From VAXT01 sp963698015 (lineage in GTDB: Bacteria > Actinomycetota > Thermoleophilia > Gaiellales > Gaiellaceae): DNA of 64,000 nt. A program made the translations under genes and the position numbers. Location: contig OY969109.1 in NCBI GenBank assembly GCA_963698015.1, forward strand, positions 2,914,001-2,978,000, in the 5' to 3' direction. Position 1 is the stretch's first letter, and every line of letters begins with the position of its first letter. The notes under the pieces were generated by a model, which ran no database searches, had not been told where the DNA came from, and saw only the letters and a list, made by a program, of their open reading frames with translations. Positions 9,001-16,769 of the stretch are shown here, piece after piece.

Positions 9001-10107
9001 ATGAGTACCGCGACCTCCGCGGCGAACGCTGTCAGCCCGATCGGGGTCGACTCGCGCGGCCTTCGGATCCTCAAGGTCCTCGGCTGGATCGCGGCCGGCG
9101 CGCTCGTGCTCGGTGGTCTCGATCTGCTCGGCGTCGACGTGTGGGGCTGGATCGCCGGGCTCTGGGACACGGTTCAGGCGGTTTCCGGTTGGTACCTGAT
9201 CACCGGCGCCGCACTGCGGACGGCCCAAACCGCCTTCATCTCTCTGGCGTGGCTCTTCATCCTGCGGGCCGCATACCCACACGCCCACATCGGCTTTGCC
9301 CCGGTGTTCGCCGCAAACGCCGTCGGGACGGGCCTGAACGCCGTCATGCCTGCCAGCCTGGGGTCGGTCGTGATGCTCCTCATGTTCGTTGCGATCATCC
9401 CCGGCGCAACTCTCGCGGGAGTCACGGCCGCCTACGCGGTCGAGAAGATTTTCTTCACCGTCGTGAACGCCTTCGTCTACCTCTATCTCTTCGTCGCCGT
9501 GCCGGGCTCGTTCTCAGTCGAGCTCGGGACGCTGCGGCGACACCCCGGATGGACGGTCGTGATCGTTGTGGGGGTGGTCGCCCTGGTCGTGGTGCTCCTT
9601 CGCACCTTCTGGCCGAGGCTGCGACACCTCTGGGAGCAAGCGAAGCAGGGCGGGGCAATCCTCTCCTCACCTCGTGACTACTTCGTGAAGGTAGTCCTGC
9701 CGAGCCTTGCCTCGTATCTGGCGAAGCTGGCGATTATCGGCGTCTTCCTTGCAGCGTTCACGATCCCGGTGACGTTCGGCTCCGTGATGCACGTCGTCGC
9801 CGGCAACTCGATCGCCGGCGCGACCGCGGTGACTCCCGGAGCGGCAGGCGTCACACAGGCGATCAGTGCAGTCGCCCTCTCCGACTTTACGGACGCTCAG
9901 ACCGCTACTGCCTACTCACTTGCGCAGCAGTTCGTGATGACCGCCTGGAACGTCGTCTTCGCCGTGATTCTCGTACTCCTCGTCTTCGGCTGGACGAACG
10001 GTCGCGCGCTCGTCAAGTCGTCCTACGCCGAGGCGAAGGAGCGAGCCAGACAGAGGCGCGAAAACGGCAACGCACCCACCGCGCACGCGGAGCTGGGCCC
10101 AGGATGA
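9001..10107 (+). CDS. Lysylphosphatidylglycerol synthase TM-like membrane protein
   Basis: A 368-residue polytopic protein resembling the flippase-like transmembrane region of MprF and AglD-type proteins (UPF0104). The signs are SLAWLFILRAAYP, the Asn-Ala-rich segment with NAVMPASLGSVVML, and the late GATAVTPGAAGVTQA loop. No aminoacyl-transferase domain is attached. It may move a lipid or glycolipid. Its stop overlaps the next start (ATGA at 10104), making it the first gene of a three-gene membrane operon. Confidence 0.75.
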   Translation: MSTATSAANAVSPIGVDSRGLRILKVLGWIAAGALVLGGLDLLGVDVWGWIAGLWDTVQAVSGWYLITGAALRTAQTAFISLAWLFILRAAYPHAHIGFAPVFAANAVGTGLNAVMPASLGSVVMLLMFVAIIPGATLAGVTAAYAVEKIFFTVVNAFVYLYLFVAVPGSFSVELGTLRRHPGWTVVIVVGVVALVVVLLRTFWPRLRHLWEQAKQGGAILSSPRDYFVKVVLPSLASYLAKLAIIGVFLAAFTIPVTFGSVMHVVAGNSIAGATAVTPGAAGVTQAISAVALSDFTDAQTATAYSLAQQFVMTAWNVVFAVILVLLVFGWTNGRALVKSSYAEAKERARQRRENGNAPTAHAELGPG

Positions 10108-10859
10108 CCGGCACCATCCTCCTCGTTCTCGGATCCTTCCTCGCAAGCGCGGTGGAGATGGTCGAGGCGCTCACGATCGTGCTCGGGGTGGGAGTCGTAC
10201 GGGGGTGGCGGTCGACCCTGATCGGAGTCGGTGCCGCAGCCGTCGTGCTCGCAGGGTTGATCGCGACGATCGGGCCGGCGCTGGGAAGCATTCCGATCGA
10301 CGCGCTGCGGCTGATCGTCGGCGCACTGCTGCTCGTCTTCGGCCTGCAGTGGCTACGGAAGGCGATCCTGCGAAGCAGCGGGTACAAGGCGCTTCATGAC
10401 GAGGACGAGGCCTTCCGCGAGGGGCGTGCGCAGGCCGCCGCCGCTGGGGTCGACCAGAGAGCAGGGCTCGACTGGTACTCGTTCACGGTCGCGTTCAAGG
10501 GCGTGCTGCTCGAGGGCCTGGAGGTCGTGTTCATCGTCATCAGCTTCGGTGCCGCCCAGGGTCGCTTCGGGCCGGCCGTCCTCGGCGCGGCCGCGGCCGT
10601 CGTGATCGTCGTCGCTGCGGGGCTCCTCGCGCACGGGCCACTCGAGCGGGTTCCGGAGAACGCGATCAAGTTCGCCGTTGGCCTCCTGCTGACGAGCTTC
10701 GGCATCTTCTGGGCGGCCGAGGGCGCCGGCGTCGACTGGCCCGGTGACGAGCTGTCCCTCCTCGCCGTGATCGCATTCGTCGGAGCGCTCTCCTTCGGCC
10801 TCGTGCGCTCCCTCCGCCGCCAGCGCCTCTCCGCGGCGCCGGCTGGAGCCGGCGCATGA
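10104..10859 (+). CDS. Membrane protein with paired E-x-x-E motifs (FTR1/COG4280-like)
   Basis: A 251-residue protein with about seven membrane segments. Each half contains a Glu-x-x-Glu in a hydrophobic helix (E18-MV-E21 and E137-GL-E140), an arrangement like the REGLE motifs of iron permeases and other two-fold transporters. A hydrophilic loop (residues about 90-120) joins the halves. A metal or cation carrier is plausible but unproven. Four-base overlaps join it to both neighbours. Confidence 0.6.
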   Translation: MTGTILLVLGSFLASAVEMVEALTIVLGVGVVRGWRSTLIGVGAAAVVLAGLIATIGPALGSIPIDALRLIVGALLLVFGLQWLRKAILRSSGYKALHDEDEAFREGRAQAAAAGVDQRAGLDWYSFTVAFKGVLLEGLEVVFIVISFGAAQGRFGPAVLGAAAAVVIVVAAGLLAHGPLERVPENAIKFAVGLLLTSFGIFWAAEGAGVDWPGDELSLLAVIAFVGALSFGLVRSLRRQRLSAAPAGAGA

Positions 10860-11062
10860 GATACGTGCGCGCGTTTGGCCGTTTCTGGTGGGACTTCATC
10901 GTCGGCGACGATTGGGTCGTCGCGGCGGCGGTCGGCCTCGGGCTCGTGCTCACCGGAATCCTGACCGGCCTCGGCATCGACGCCTGGTGGCTCTTGCCGA
11001 TCGTCGTCGCGCTCGCGCTCGCCGAGTCTCTGCGGCGGGCGACCCGGACGACGACTGCGTAG
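10856..11062 (+). CDS. Small two-helix membrane protein, unknown
   Basis: A 68-residue protein with an aromatic N terminus (FGRFWWDFIVGDDW) and two hydrophobic stretches (residues about 20-40 and 44-58) ending in basic residues. It begins in an ATGA overlap with the preceding transporter-like gene, so it is very probably a co-translated partner or subunit. I do not recognise the family. Confidence 0.6.
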   Translation: MRYVRAFGRFWWDFIVGDDWVVAAAVGLGLVLTGILTGLGIDAWWLLPIVVALALAESLRRATRTTTA

Positions 11063-11087
11063 GCCCCGGGCCTGTTGTAGCCGCTCG

Positions 11088-11262
11088 GAGCTCGCTGACG
11101 AAGTCGTCATCGCCGTGCCATGGGCCCGCGTCCGGGGGCCCTCGAGGGACTCGAATGGAACGGTCAGATCGTCATCGACGCGACGAACGACTTCGACCAC
11201 AGCGATCTCGGCGGGAGGACATCGAAGAAGAGGTAGCTCTCGGCAACGGCGTCCGCCGACGA
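11088..11262 (+). pseudogene. Fragment of F420-dependent NADP reductase-like gene
   Basis: Translation gives EVVIAVPWARVRG, then after a frame change near 11140 ALEGLEWNGQIVIDATND and DLGGRTS, then after another change EEEVALGNGV. In order these match the central Rossmann part of NADPH:F420 reductase-like proteins (xVVxAVPW...GKIVIDATN...). The start, nucleotide-binding N terminus and C terminus are absent. It is a decayed remnant at the edge of the accessory region. Confidence 0.5.
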
Positions 11263-11328
11263 TCGCGAACTACGTCGCGGCCGCGGCGCGCAGGAAGTAG
11301 CCGCCTTCACGTTCTCTCCGAGTGCCGG

Positions 11329-11598
11329 CTAGCGAGAGTCGGCAGAGAAGCCAGCGCGCGTGAGCATCCGACGCAAGTCGACCACCATCTGCACGTCGAT
11401 GTCCTTGCCGTGCGGGCGGCGAAGCACCTGGGTTTCGCCGCCGAGCGTGACCGTCAGGGCTCCGTTCGGCTCTTCGGACGCGGCGCCGACGCTCTCGAGC
11501 AGCGACTTCACCTGACGCCACTCGATGTTTCCGCTCGCGGGATGCGCGAACAGCCTCTGCAGGGTGTCGCGATGGTGGCTGCCGAGGTCTTGGGTCAT
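11329..11598 (-). CDS. Small HicA-like conserved protein
   Basis: An 89-residue protein with HPASGNIEWRQVKSLLESVG followed by GETQVLRRPHGKDIDVQ and a helix VVDLRRMLTRAG. The pattern (LF-HP-..-NIEW..V..LL...G, then a basic KDID motif) is found in many actinobacterial proteins sometimes annotated as HicA-family toxins, though the catalytic histidine context is not convincing. It starts in an ATGA overlap with a 44-codon reading frame upstream. The toxin role is speculative. Confidence 0.6.
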   Translation of the reverse strand: MTQDLGSHHRDTLQRLFAHPASGNIEWRQVKSLLESVGAASEEPNGALTVTLGGETQVLRRPHGKDIDVQMVVDLRRMLTRAGFSADSR

Positions 11599-11729
11599 CG
11601 CTGTGCCCCGGGGCTCAGGATCCTCCTGACCAGGCGCAGGAGGGCCGCGGGAGTGATGATCATAGGTGCCTCGCGGCCGTGCTCGTGCCGTTTTGAGACG
11701 GTCTTCTTGGGGTCGCGAGCCTGGGGCAT
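11595..11729 (-). CDS. Possible 44-residue protein coupled to the HicA-like gene
   Basis: A short, basic reading frame (MPQARDPKKTVSKRHEHG...) whose TGA overlaps the ATG of the HicA-like gene. The overlap is the main evidence. No family is recognised, there is no good ribosome binding site, and it could be the residue of a longer gene. It would be a candidate partner if the pair were a toxin-antitoxin module. Confidence 0.25.
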   Translation of the reverse strand: MPQARDPKKTVSKRHEHGREAPMIITPAALLRLVRRILSPGAQR

Positions 11730-11926
11730 CGACTTACCCTCGCAGGGACTGACGCGGTGTGCATCCGAGAACGACAGGATCGTCTGCGGACGGGCCGCAG
11801 GAGTGCGCACTGCTACGGACGCCCGCGCCTTGCGGATCGAGGAGGGGCGCCGCTCCCCTGCCGCGTCGTCTACAGACCTGTGCCCTGGGTTTCGGAATCA
11901 GCCCCTGAACCTCCATCGTAAGGAGG

Positions 11927-11952
11927 GGAAGGCGCCGTTTCCGGCGCCTTCC
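11927..11952. terminator. Terminator beside tRNA-fMet fragment A
   Basis: Perfect 11-bp arms (11927-11937, 11942-11952) around the loop TTTC, immediately downstream (in the tRNA direction) of tRNA fragment A. The stem sequence GGCGCC differs from the GGCCCTG stem of copies C and E but pairs perfectly. Confidence 0.65.
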
Positions 11953-11956
11953 TAGC

Positions 11957-12132
11957 TGCGGGGCAGAATTTGAACCTGCGATCTCCGGGGTATGAGCCGC
12001 CTCGATTCGATACACCGACCGCCGTATTCCGTGGAAATGCAGGCTCCGAGCGCGTTTTTGGCTTCGGCCGTGCATTTAGGCGGAACACGGTGACATCTCC
12101 GCGGAAGTCAGATGCTTGCAGAACGCTTGCAG
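11957..12132 (-). repeat. Attachment-site module A: diverged 3' half of tRNA-fMet plus flank
   Basis: Positions 11957-11998 match the 3' half of the initiator tRNA (anticodon CAT arm, T arm, 3' acceptor strand) with a few changes. The 5' half is missing and gives way to gcctcg followed by a spacer. The flank at 12071-12131 carries tgcatttaggcggaac and the direct repeat cttgcagaacgcttgca, shared with copies B, C and D. I read it as an old att site left by an integrase that targets the tRNA 3' end. Confidence 0.7.
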
Positions 12133-12208
12133 GCGAGACCATTGGCGCAGTGGCTCGGGCCCGTTTTCGGAGCCCACCCTTTCGCCTGCACCTGGCTGGC
12201 GATCGCCC

Positions 12209-12409
12209 GTGCACACTCGAGCGGCAGTGACGCTAGAGGCCGCGGCGGGCAACCCGGCCGTGCACCTGCAGCTACGAGCCGGGCACTCGCAGGCCTCGAT
12301 CACCGAGCGCTACATCCACGCCGCCCAGGTGCGCTTCCCCGGCGCAGCGCAGCGGGCCGAGGATCGGCTGTTTGGCGGCATAGCCGGGCTGCCTGGGCCA
12401 AAGTTCTAA
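12209..12409 (+). pseudogene. Tyrosine recombinase (integrase) C-terminal remnant
   Basis: About 66 codons encode the end of a tyrosine recombinase: HTRAAVTLEAA, then LRAGHSQASITERYIHAA. These correspond to the R-H-T box remnant, the second catalytic His (in GHS) and the nucleophile Tyr (in ERYIH). No catalytic N-terminal half precedes it in any frame. It lies directly right of attachment module A, as expected for an integrase gene beside its attP. Stop at 12407-12409. Confidence 0.7.
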
Positions 12410-12584
12410 CGGTCGGTTACGAGGCGCGAGGCGGGACTTGCAGCTCAGTAGTTCGAAGCACTCGATGGCGGGGTTGACCCCGATGCACACCGTCCTTGGT
12501 GAAGAGAACCTGGAGCTGTCGACTGCCCGTGGGCGCGGTTGAGTGCTGTTTCGCCGCGGCCTGGGGCGAAGGAGTGTGATTTCT

Positions 12585-13208
12585 ATGCATACGGCATCGA
12601 AGAGATGGCGTGTGTACGTGCTCGCCTTGCTGGCGGGGCTAGTGATTGCAGTCGCTGGGGTCGCGGCGGGATGCGGGAGCACGAAGACGGTCACGAAGAC
12701 TGTCGGGACGCCTGTCACGAAGACAGCGACCGTCACTGGCCCGTCGACGTCGGAGGCAACGCCCTTGCTTTCCCTGCAGCTGCCGCCGGCCGCGCCCGCA
12801 GGCCAGATGGTGCTCTACGGGCACATCAAGTCGCTGGCCCGCAAGAGCGGCCGCTTCGAGATGCGCTTCGATCCGGCCTGGTGGCTCACCGGAGTTGCGG
12901 CGGAGCATGCGGCCGTCGAAGATGGGGCAACCTCGCCTGGGCAAGGGGTTCCGAACGACTACTACATCGTCGATGAGGGCCACCGGCTGCTGACGTACGT
13001 CGTCGCCGCGAACGCGCCGGTGACGATCGTCACCGCAGGAGCGGGACACGCGAGGATCACCGTCTCCGAGCTGGCCCAGTTGTTCAGCGGCAAGAACCCC
13101 AGGCACCGCGCACTGATGGGCGGAGTCCGCGGGTTCGGCTTCTGGATTCGCGTCGGCGACAAGTATCCCAACGCTGTCCTCTCCCTCGACCAGCAGTACC
13201 AGCCCTAG
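12585..13208 (+). CDS. Lipoprotein of unknown function
   Basis: A 207-residue protein starting at ATG 12585 with GGAG upstream. After a basic N terminus and hydrophobic segment the lipobox GVAAGC places lipidation at about Cys32, followed by a Thr/Lys/Val-rich linker (TKTVTKTVGT). The mature part, with MVLYGHIKSL and DEGHRLLTYVV, is unknown to me. It lies between attachment modules A and B, so it may be cargo of an integrated element. Confidence 0.65.
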   Translation: MHTASKRWRVYVLALLAGLVIAVAGVAAGCGSTKTVTKTVGTPVTKTATVTGPSTSEATPLLSLQLPPAAPAGQMVLYGHIKSLARKSGRFEMRFDPAWWLTGVAAEHAAVEDGATSPGQGVPNDYYIVDEGHRLLTYVVAANAPVTIVTAGAGHARITVSELAQLFSGKNPRHRALMGGVRGFGFWIRVGDKYPNAVLSLDQQYQP

Positions 13209-13261
13209 ACGATTGCCAGCTTCGCCGGGAAGCCAATGGCGTTCGGCGCTGTGTAGGCGAC

Positions 13262-13295
13262 CTGCCTGGGCCAAAGTTAGGCCAAAGTCCTAACG
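13262..13295 (+). repeat. Second copy of the integrase gene 3' end
   Basis: The stretch ctgcctgggccaaagtt...ctaacgg repeats the end of the integrase remnant (12388-12412) but contains an extra 9-bp duplication of ggccaaagt. Only the last few codons and stop region are present. It lies 50 bp before attachment module B and is probably the trace of a second integrase gene. Confidence 0.5.
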
Positions 13296-13318
13296 GCGCG
13301 CGAGGCCCGAGGCAGCAG

Positions 13319-13343
13319 AAAGGCCCCGACTAGCAGGGCCTTT
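13319..13343. terminator. Terminator beside tRNA-fMet fragment B
   Basis: Arms aaaggccc (13319-13326) and gggccttt (13336-13343) surround a nine-base loop. It occupies the same position relative to fragment B as the terminator of the intact tRNA-fMet does to that gene. Confidence 0.55.
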
Positions 13344-13347
13344 CCAG

Positions 13348-13527
13348 TAGCGGGGGCAGGATTTGAACCTGCGACCTCCGGGTTATGAGCCGCCTCGGGC
13401 GAGTCCATGCGTGCCGCTGGAGTCTGCCTTAGCGCAGGGTTCCAAGCGAGATTCGGCTTCATCGGCTGCACTGAGGCGGAACACGGTCGCATCGCCGCGG
13501 AAGCGCGATGCTTGCAGAACGCTTGCG
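13348..13527 (-). repeat. Attachment-site module B: 3' half of tRNA-fMet plus flank
   Basis: Positions 13348-13391 are identical over 44 bp to the 3' half of the intact tRNA-fMet. The match stops inside the anticodon stem and continues with gcctcg and a spacer. The conserved flank (about 13467-13527) has ggcggaacacgg and the direct repeat cttgcagaacgcttgc. The 412 bp between the lipoprotein and GH65 genes contain this module and nothing coding. Confidence 0.8.
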
Positions 13528-13620
13528 GCAGGCATTTGCCGCCCACCGGCCGACTCGCCGCGCTTCAGCCGGCGACTCTTGCGGACCTTCGGTGCGGTTT
13601 CAAGGGCGAGGCTCGCGGAG

Positions 13621-16026
13621 TCAGGAGGCACGCGTCGCGGGAGCCGGTAGCTCCAGTCGACCGCCTGCCGAGAGCTTCGTGACGGCTCCGTCGAGGCCGA
13701 TCGAGATCGGGGTGCCACTCGTGGTCTGCGATACGACCGTCACGCGGTCGTCCGCGAAGTCGAGCTCGACCAGCTGCCCACGGTAAAGGATGGTGAAGGT
13801 GAGTCGTCTCAGCTCCGTCGGCAGCTGGGGGTTCAGCCACAGGACGTCCTCGCGAACCTCGAGCCCGGTGTAGCAACGCTGCAGCAGGTCGAGCGTGCCC
13901 ACCATCGCGCCCAAATGGATTCCCTCGGCCGTCGTGCCGCCCTGGGTGTCGGAGATGTCGCTCTCGAGCGCCTCGAAGAAGAACTCCCACGAACGGCTCC
14001 GGTCGGACCGAGCGAGCACCCATGCGTGGACGACGCGGCTCAGGGTCGAGCCGTGCGCCGTCCGCTCGAGGTAGTAATCGACCGCCTGGGGGATCGTCCC
14101 CTCGTCATAGTCGTAGCCGAGTCGCGCGAAGATCTCGCCCAGCTCGTCGGACGAGAGGAGGTAGAAGAGCATCAAGACGTCGGCCTGCTTCGAAACTTTG
14201 TACCGATTCGGAGTGTCGCCCTCGCTCTCGAGGATCCGGTCGAGCCGACTGATGTCGCCGTAGCGGGATCGGTAGCCCTCCCAGTCGAACTCCTCCAACT
14301 GCTCGTAGCCCTCGAACTGGCTGAGGATGCCGTCCTCGTGGAAGACGAGCCGCATCTTCCGGCTCTGGTCCTCCCAACGCTCGATCTCCTCAGCGCTAAC
14401 GGAGAGGCGCTGCCTGAGATCGGCGCTGCGATCGGAGGGAAGCAGCTCGAGCAGGTCGAGAGCTCGGCAGAGCACCCAGACCGCCATGACGTTCGTGTAT
14501 GCGTTGTTGTCGAGGCCGGCTGTCGACGCGGCCGGGTATGCGTCGTGGTACTCGTCGGGACCCATCACGCCGCGGATCTCGTAGCGGTCGAGCGAGCGGT
14601 TGTAGCGGGCGATCGAGCTCCAGAAGCGCGCGATCTCGATGATCAGCTCCGCCCCGAAACCGCCCAGGAAGCCGAGATCGCCGGTGACCTGGTAGTACTG
14701 CCAGACGTTGTAGGCGATCGCGGCGTTGATGTGCCGTTGGAGCGAGGAGTTGTCGGGGCTCCAGCGCCCAGAGCGGGGGTTCAGGTGTCGGCGCTGAGTC
14801 TCCTCCCGTCCGTCGCTGCCGCTCTGCCAGGGGAACATCGCACCGTCGTAGCCCGCCTCCTGCGCCGCCCACCGCGCCTCTCGCAGCCGCCGGTAGCGGT
14901 AGCGAAGCAGCGCGCGGGCGAGCCGGAGCAGCCGAAGACTGAGAAACGGGATTACGAAGAGCTCGTCCCAGAAGACGTGGCCGCGGTACGCCTCTCCGTG
15001 CAGGCCACGGGCCGGCACGCCCGCGTCGATCGCGGCAGTGTGACGCGAGAGGGTCTGCAGAAGATGGAAGACGTGGAGGTTTACGGTGCGGCTCGTTCGT
15101 TCCTCGCCCTCCTCGAGGGAGATTCCGAACCGATGCCAAAGCTCGTGCCAGTTGAGGACGTGCCTGTCGAGCAGCTCGCTGAACCCCGGCGCGTGGGCGA
15201 TCTCGCGACCCGCCGCATACCCGGGCTCGGACAGTGCAGGGTCGCGCGACGTGAAGACTGCGACGACCTTCTCGATCGTCACGGGCTCCTCAGCGCCGAC
15301 CTCGACGGCGAGCTCGTGGCCGATCGCGCCCTGCTCCTGAACGAGCGTTCGCGCTACCGCGTCTTCGGCGCCGTCCTGCTCGACGCGCGTCCGTGCCGCC
15401 TCCGCGACGAGGATGCGCGAGCTCTTCGTCAGGGCCCGGAGGACGACCGTGCTCTCGTCCAGCGCAGTTGTCTCGACCGCCGTGAGATGGTCTCCGGCCA
15501 GCGCCCGATACCGCCCGACTCCGGAGTTGACGACGTTTCCGTCGAGGACCGAACGAACATGGAGGCGACCTGACCAGTTCTCGGGGACAACGGTCGTCTC
15601 GAGTGCGACCAGGTGCGGGTTGTCCATCGAGACGATGCGCCGCTGCGTCAACTGAGTCACGCGGCCGGCGTCGTCGCAGGCCCGCGTGAACCGGGTGAGC
15701 ACACCGCGGCGGAGATCGAGCTCGAGACGATGCTCGAGGAACTCGGCTTCCTGGAGCCAGCACCCGTCCTCGGCGCGGAACGTCAGCGGGAGCCAGTTCG
15801 GGAGGTTGACGATGCTCTCGTCCTCGAGCGTGAGGCCCGCAACGGTGGTAGGCAGGCGGTTGTAGACCCCCGCCGCATAGGTCGCCGGGTAGTGCACCTC
15901 GTCGGCCTGCGCTTCCGGTGCGGCACCCCTAGTCCCGAGAAAGCCGTTGCCGAGGGCGCAGAGCGCCTCCCGTAGACCCTCGCTCGCCGGGTCGAAGCCC
16001 TCGTACTCGAGGATCCAGGCGCTCAT
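13621..16026 (-). CDS. GH65 family glycoside phosphorylase/hydrolase (maltose/trehalose/kojibiose phosphorylase type)
   Basis: An 801-residue enzyme. It has the GH65 N-terminal beta-domain opening (YEGFDPASEGLREALCALGNG), the (alpha/alpha)6 catalytic barrel, and the general acid Glu492 in GVMGPDEYHD. The loop GREETQRRHLNPRSG is near the family's phosphate/substrate site, but phosphorylase cannot be separated from hydrolase by eye. The ATGA overlap with a beta-phosphoglucomutase gene argues for a phosphorylase releasing beta-glucose 1-phosphate from an alpha-linked disaccharide. Confidence 0.88.
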   Translation of the reverse strand: MSAWILEYEGFDPASEGLREALCALGNGFLGTRGAAPEAQADEVHYPATYAAGVYNRLPTTVAGLTLEDESIVNLPNWLPLTFRAEDGCWLQEAEFLEHRLELDLRRGVLTRFTRACDDAGRVTQLTQRRIVSMDNPHLVALETTVVPENWSGRLHVRSVLDGNVVNSGVGRYRALAGDHLTAVETTALDESTVVLRALTKSSRILVAEAARTRVEQDGAEDAVARTLVQEQGAIGHELAVEVGAEEPVTIEKVVAVFTSRDPALSEPGYAAGREIAHAPGFSELLDRHVLNWHELWHRFGISLEEGEERTSRTVNLHVFHLLQTLSRHTAAIDAGVPARGLHGEAYRGHVFWDELFVIPFLSLRLLRLARALLRYRYRRLREARWAAQEAGYDGAMFPWQSGSDGREETQRRHLNPRSGRWSPDNSSLQRHINAAIAYNVWQYYQVTGDLGFLGGFGAELIIEIARFWSSIARYNRSLDRYEIRGVMGPDEYHDAYPAASTAGLDNNAYTNVMAVWVLCRALDLLELLPSDRSADLRQRLSVSAEEIERWEDQSRKMRLVFHEDGILSQFEGYEQLEEFDWEGYRSRYGDISRLDRILESEGDTPNRYKVSKQADVLMLFYLLSSDELGEIFARLGYDYDEGTIPQAVDYYLERTAHGSTLSRVVHAWVLARSDRSRSWEFFFEALESDISDTQGGTTAEGIHLGAMVGTLDLLQRCYTGLEVREDVLWLNPQLPTELRRLTFTILYRGQLVELDFADDRVTVVSQTTSGTPISIGLDGAVTKLSAGGRLELPAPATRAS

Positions 16027-16769
16027 GCCACGAGCTCGGCCAGGTCGCCCACCACGAGATTGGCGCCAGCGGCGGTGAGGGCCTCGCGCTGTTCCGCCCG
16101 GTCGACACCGACGACGAAGACGAAGCCGCCCTGCCGGCCTGCCTCGACCCCCGAGATTGCGTCCTCGACCACCGCCGCGTGGGCCGGCTCGACGCCGAGG
16201 CGGCGCGCAGCCTCGAGGAAAAGCGCCGGGTCGGGCTTGCCGGCGAGCCCGAGCTCGGCGGCGTCGAGGCCGTCCACCTTCACCTCGAAAAGCTCCCGGA
16301 TCCCGGCGGCCTCGAGCACAGCGACGCAGTTACGGCTCGACGAGACGATCGCAGTGCGTACGCCTCGCGCGCGCAGCTTGGCGATCAGCTGGAGGGTCGT
16401 CGGGTATGGATCGGCACCGGTCCTCTCGAGCGCTTCGAGGAAGTAGCGGTTCTTGCGGTTCCCGAGCCCGCAGACGGTCTCCCGCTCCTCCGGGTCGTCC
16501 GGCGAGCCGAAGGGAAGCTCGATCCCCCGCGATGCAAGGAAGCTCGCGATCCCCTCGTAGCGAGGCTTGCCGTCGACGAACCGGCGGTAGTCCGAGCGGC
16601 GGTCGAACGCCTCAAAGGGCTCGCCGAAACTCCGGGCGCGGGCGGCGAGATACTCGTCGAAGAGCTGCTTCCAGGCCTCCGCGTGGACCTCCGCGGTGCG
16701 GGTGACGACGCCGTCGAGGTCGAAGATCACAGCCTCCATCGCACCGAGATCGGCAGCCGGATCCGACAC
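16023..16769 (-). CDS. pgmB: Beta-phosphoglucomutase family HAD phosphatase
   Basis: A 248-residue HAD-superfamily protein. Motif I is IFDLDGVVTRT with the nucleophile Asp, motif II AIVSSSRN, and motif III/IV GKPDPALFL and VVEDAISGVEAG. The cap contains the RRSDYRRFVDGKPRYEGI stretch usual in beta-PGM-like enzymes. It would convert beta-glucose 1-phosphate to glucose 6-phosphate. It begins (GTG 16769) right at the stop of the flavoprotein gene and overlaps the GH65 gene by four bases, so the three are one operon. Confidence 0.85.
   Translation of the reverse strand: MSDPAADLGAMEAVIFDLDGVVTRTAEVHAEAWKQLFDEYLAARARSFGEPFEAFDRRSDYRRFVDGKPRYEGIASFLASRGIELPFGSPDDPEERETVCGLGNRKNRYFLEALERTGADPYPTTLQLIAKLRARGVRTAIVSSSRNCVAVLEAAGIRELFEVKVDGLDAAELGLAGKPDPALFLEAARRLGVEPAHAAVVEDAISGVEAGRQGGFVFVVGVDRAEQREALTAAGANLVVGDLAELVA

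Noticed and set aside
13277..13546. Reading frames across the tRNA-fMet copies giving PEVAGSNPAPAT-like peptides
   Set aside because: The same peptide arises at each tRNA fragment because the tRNA T arm and acceptor are being translated. It is not protein coding.
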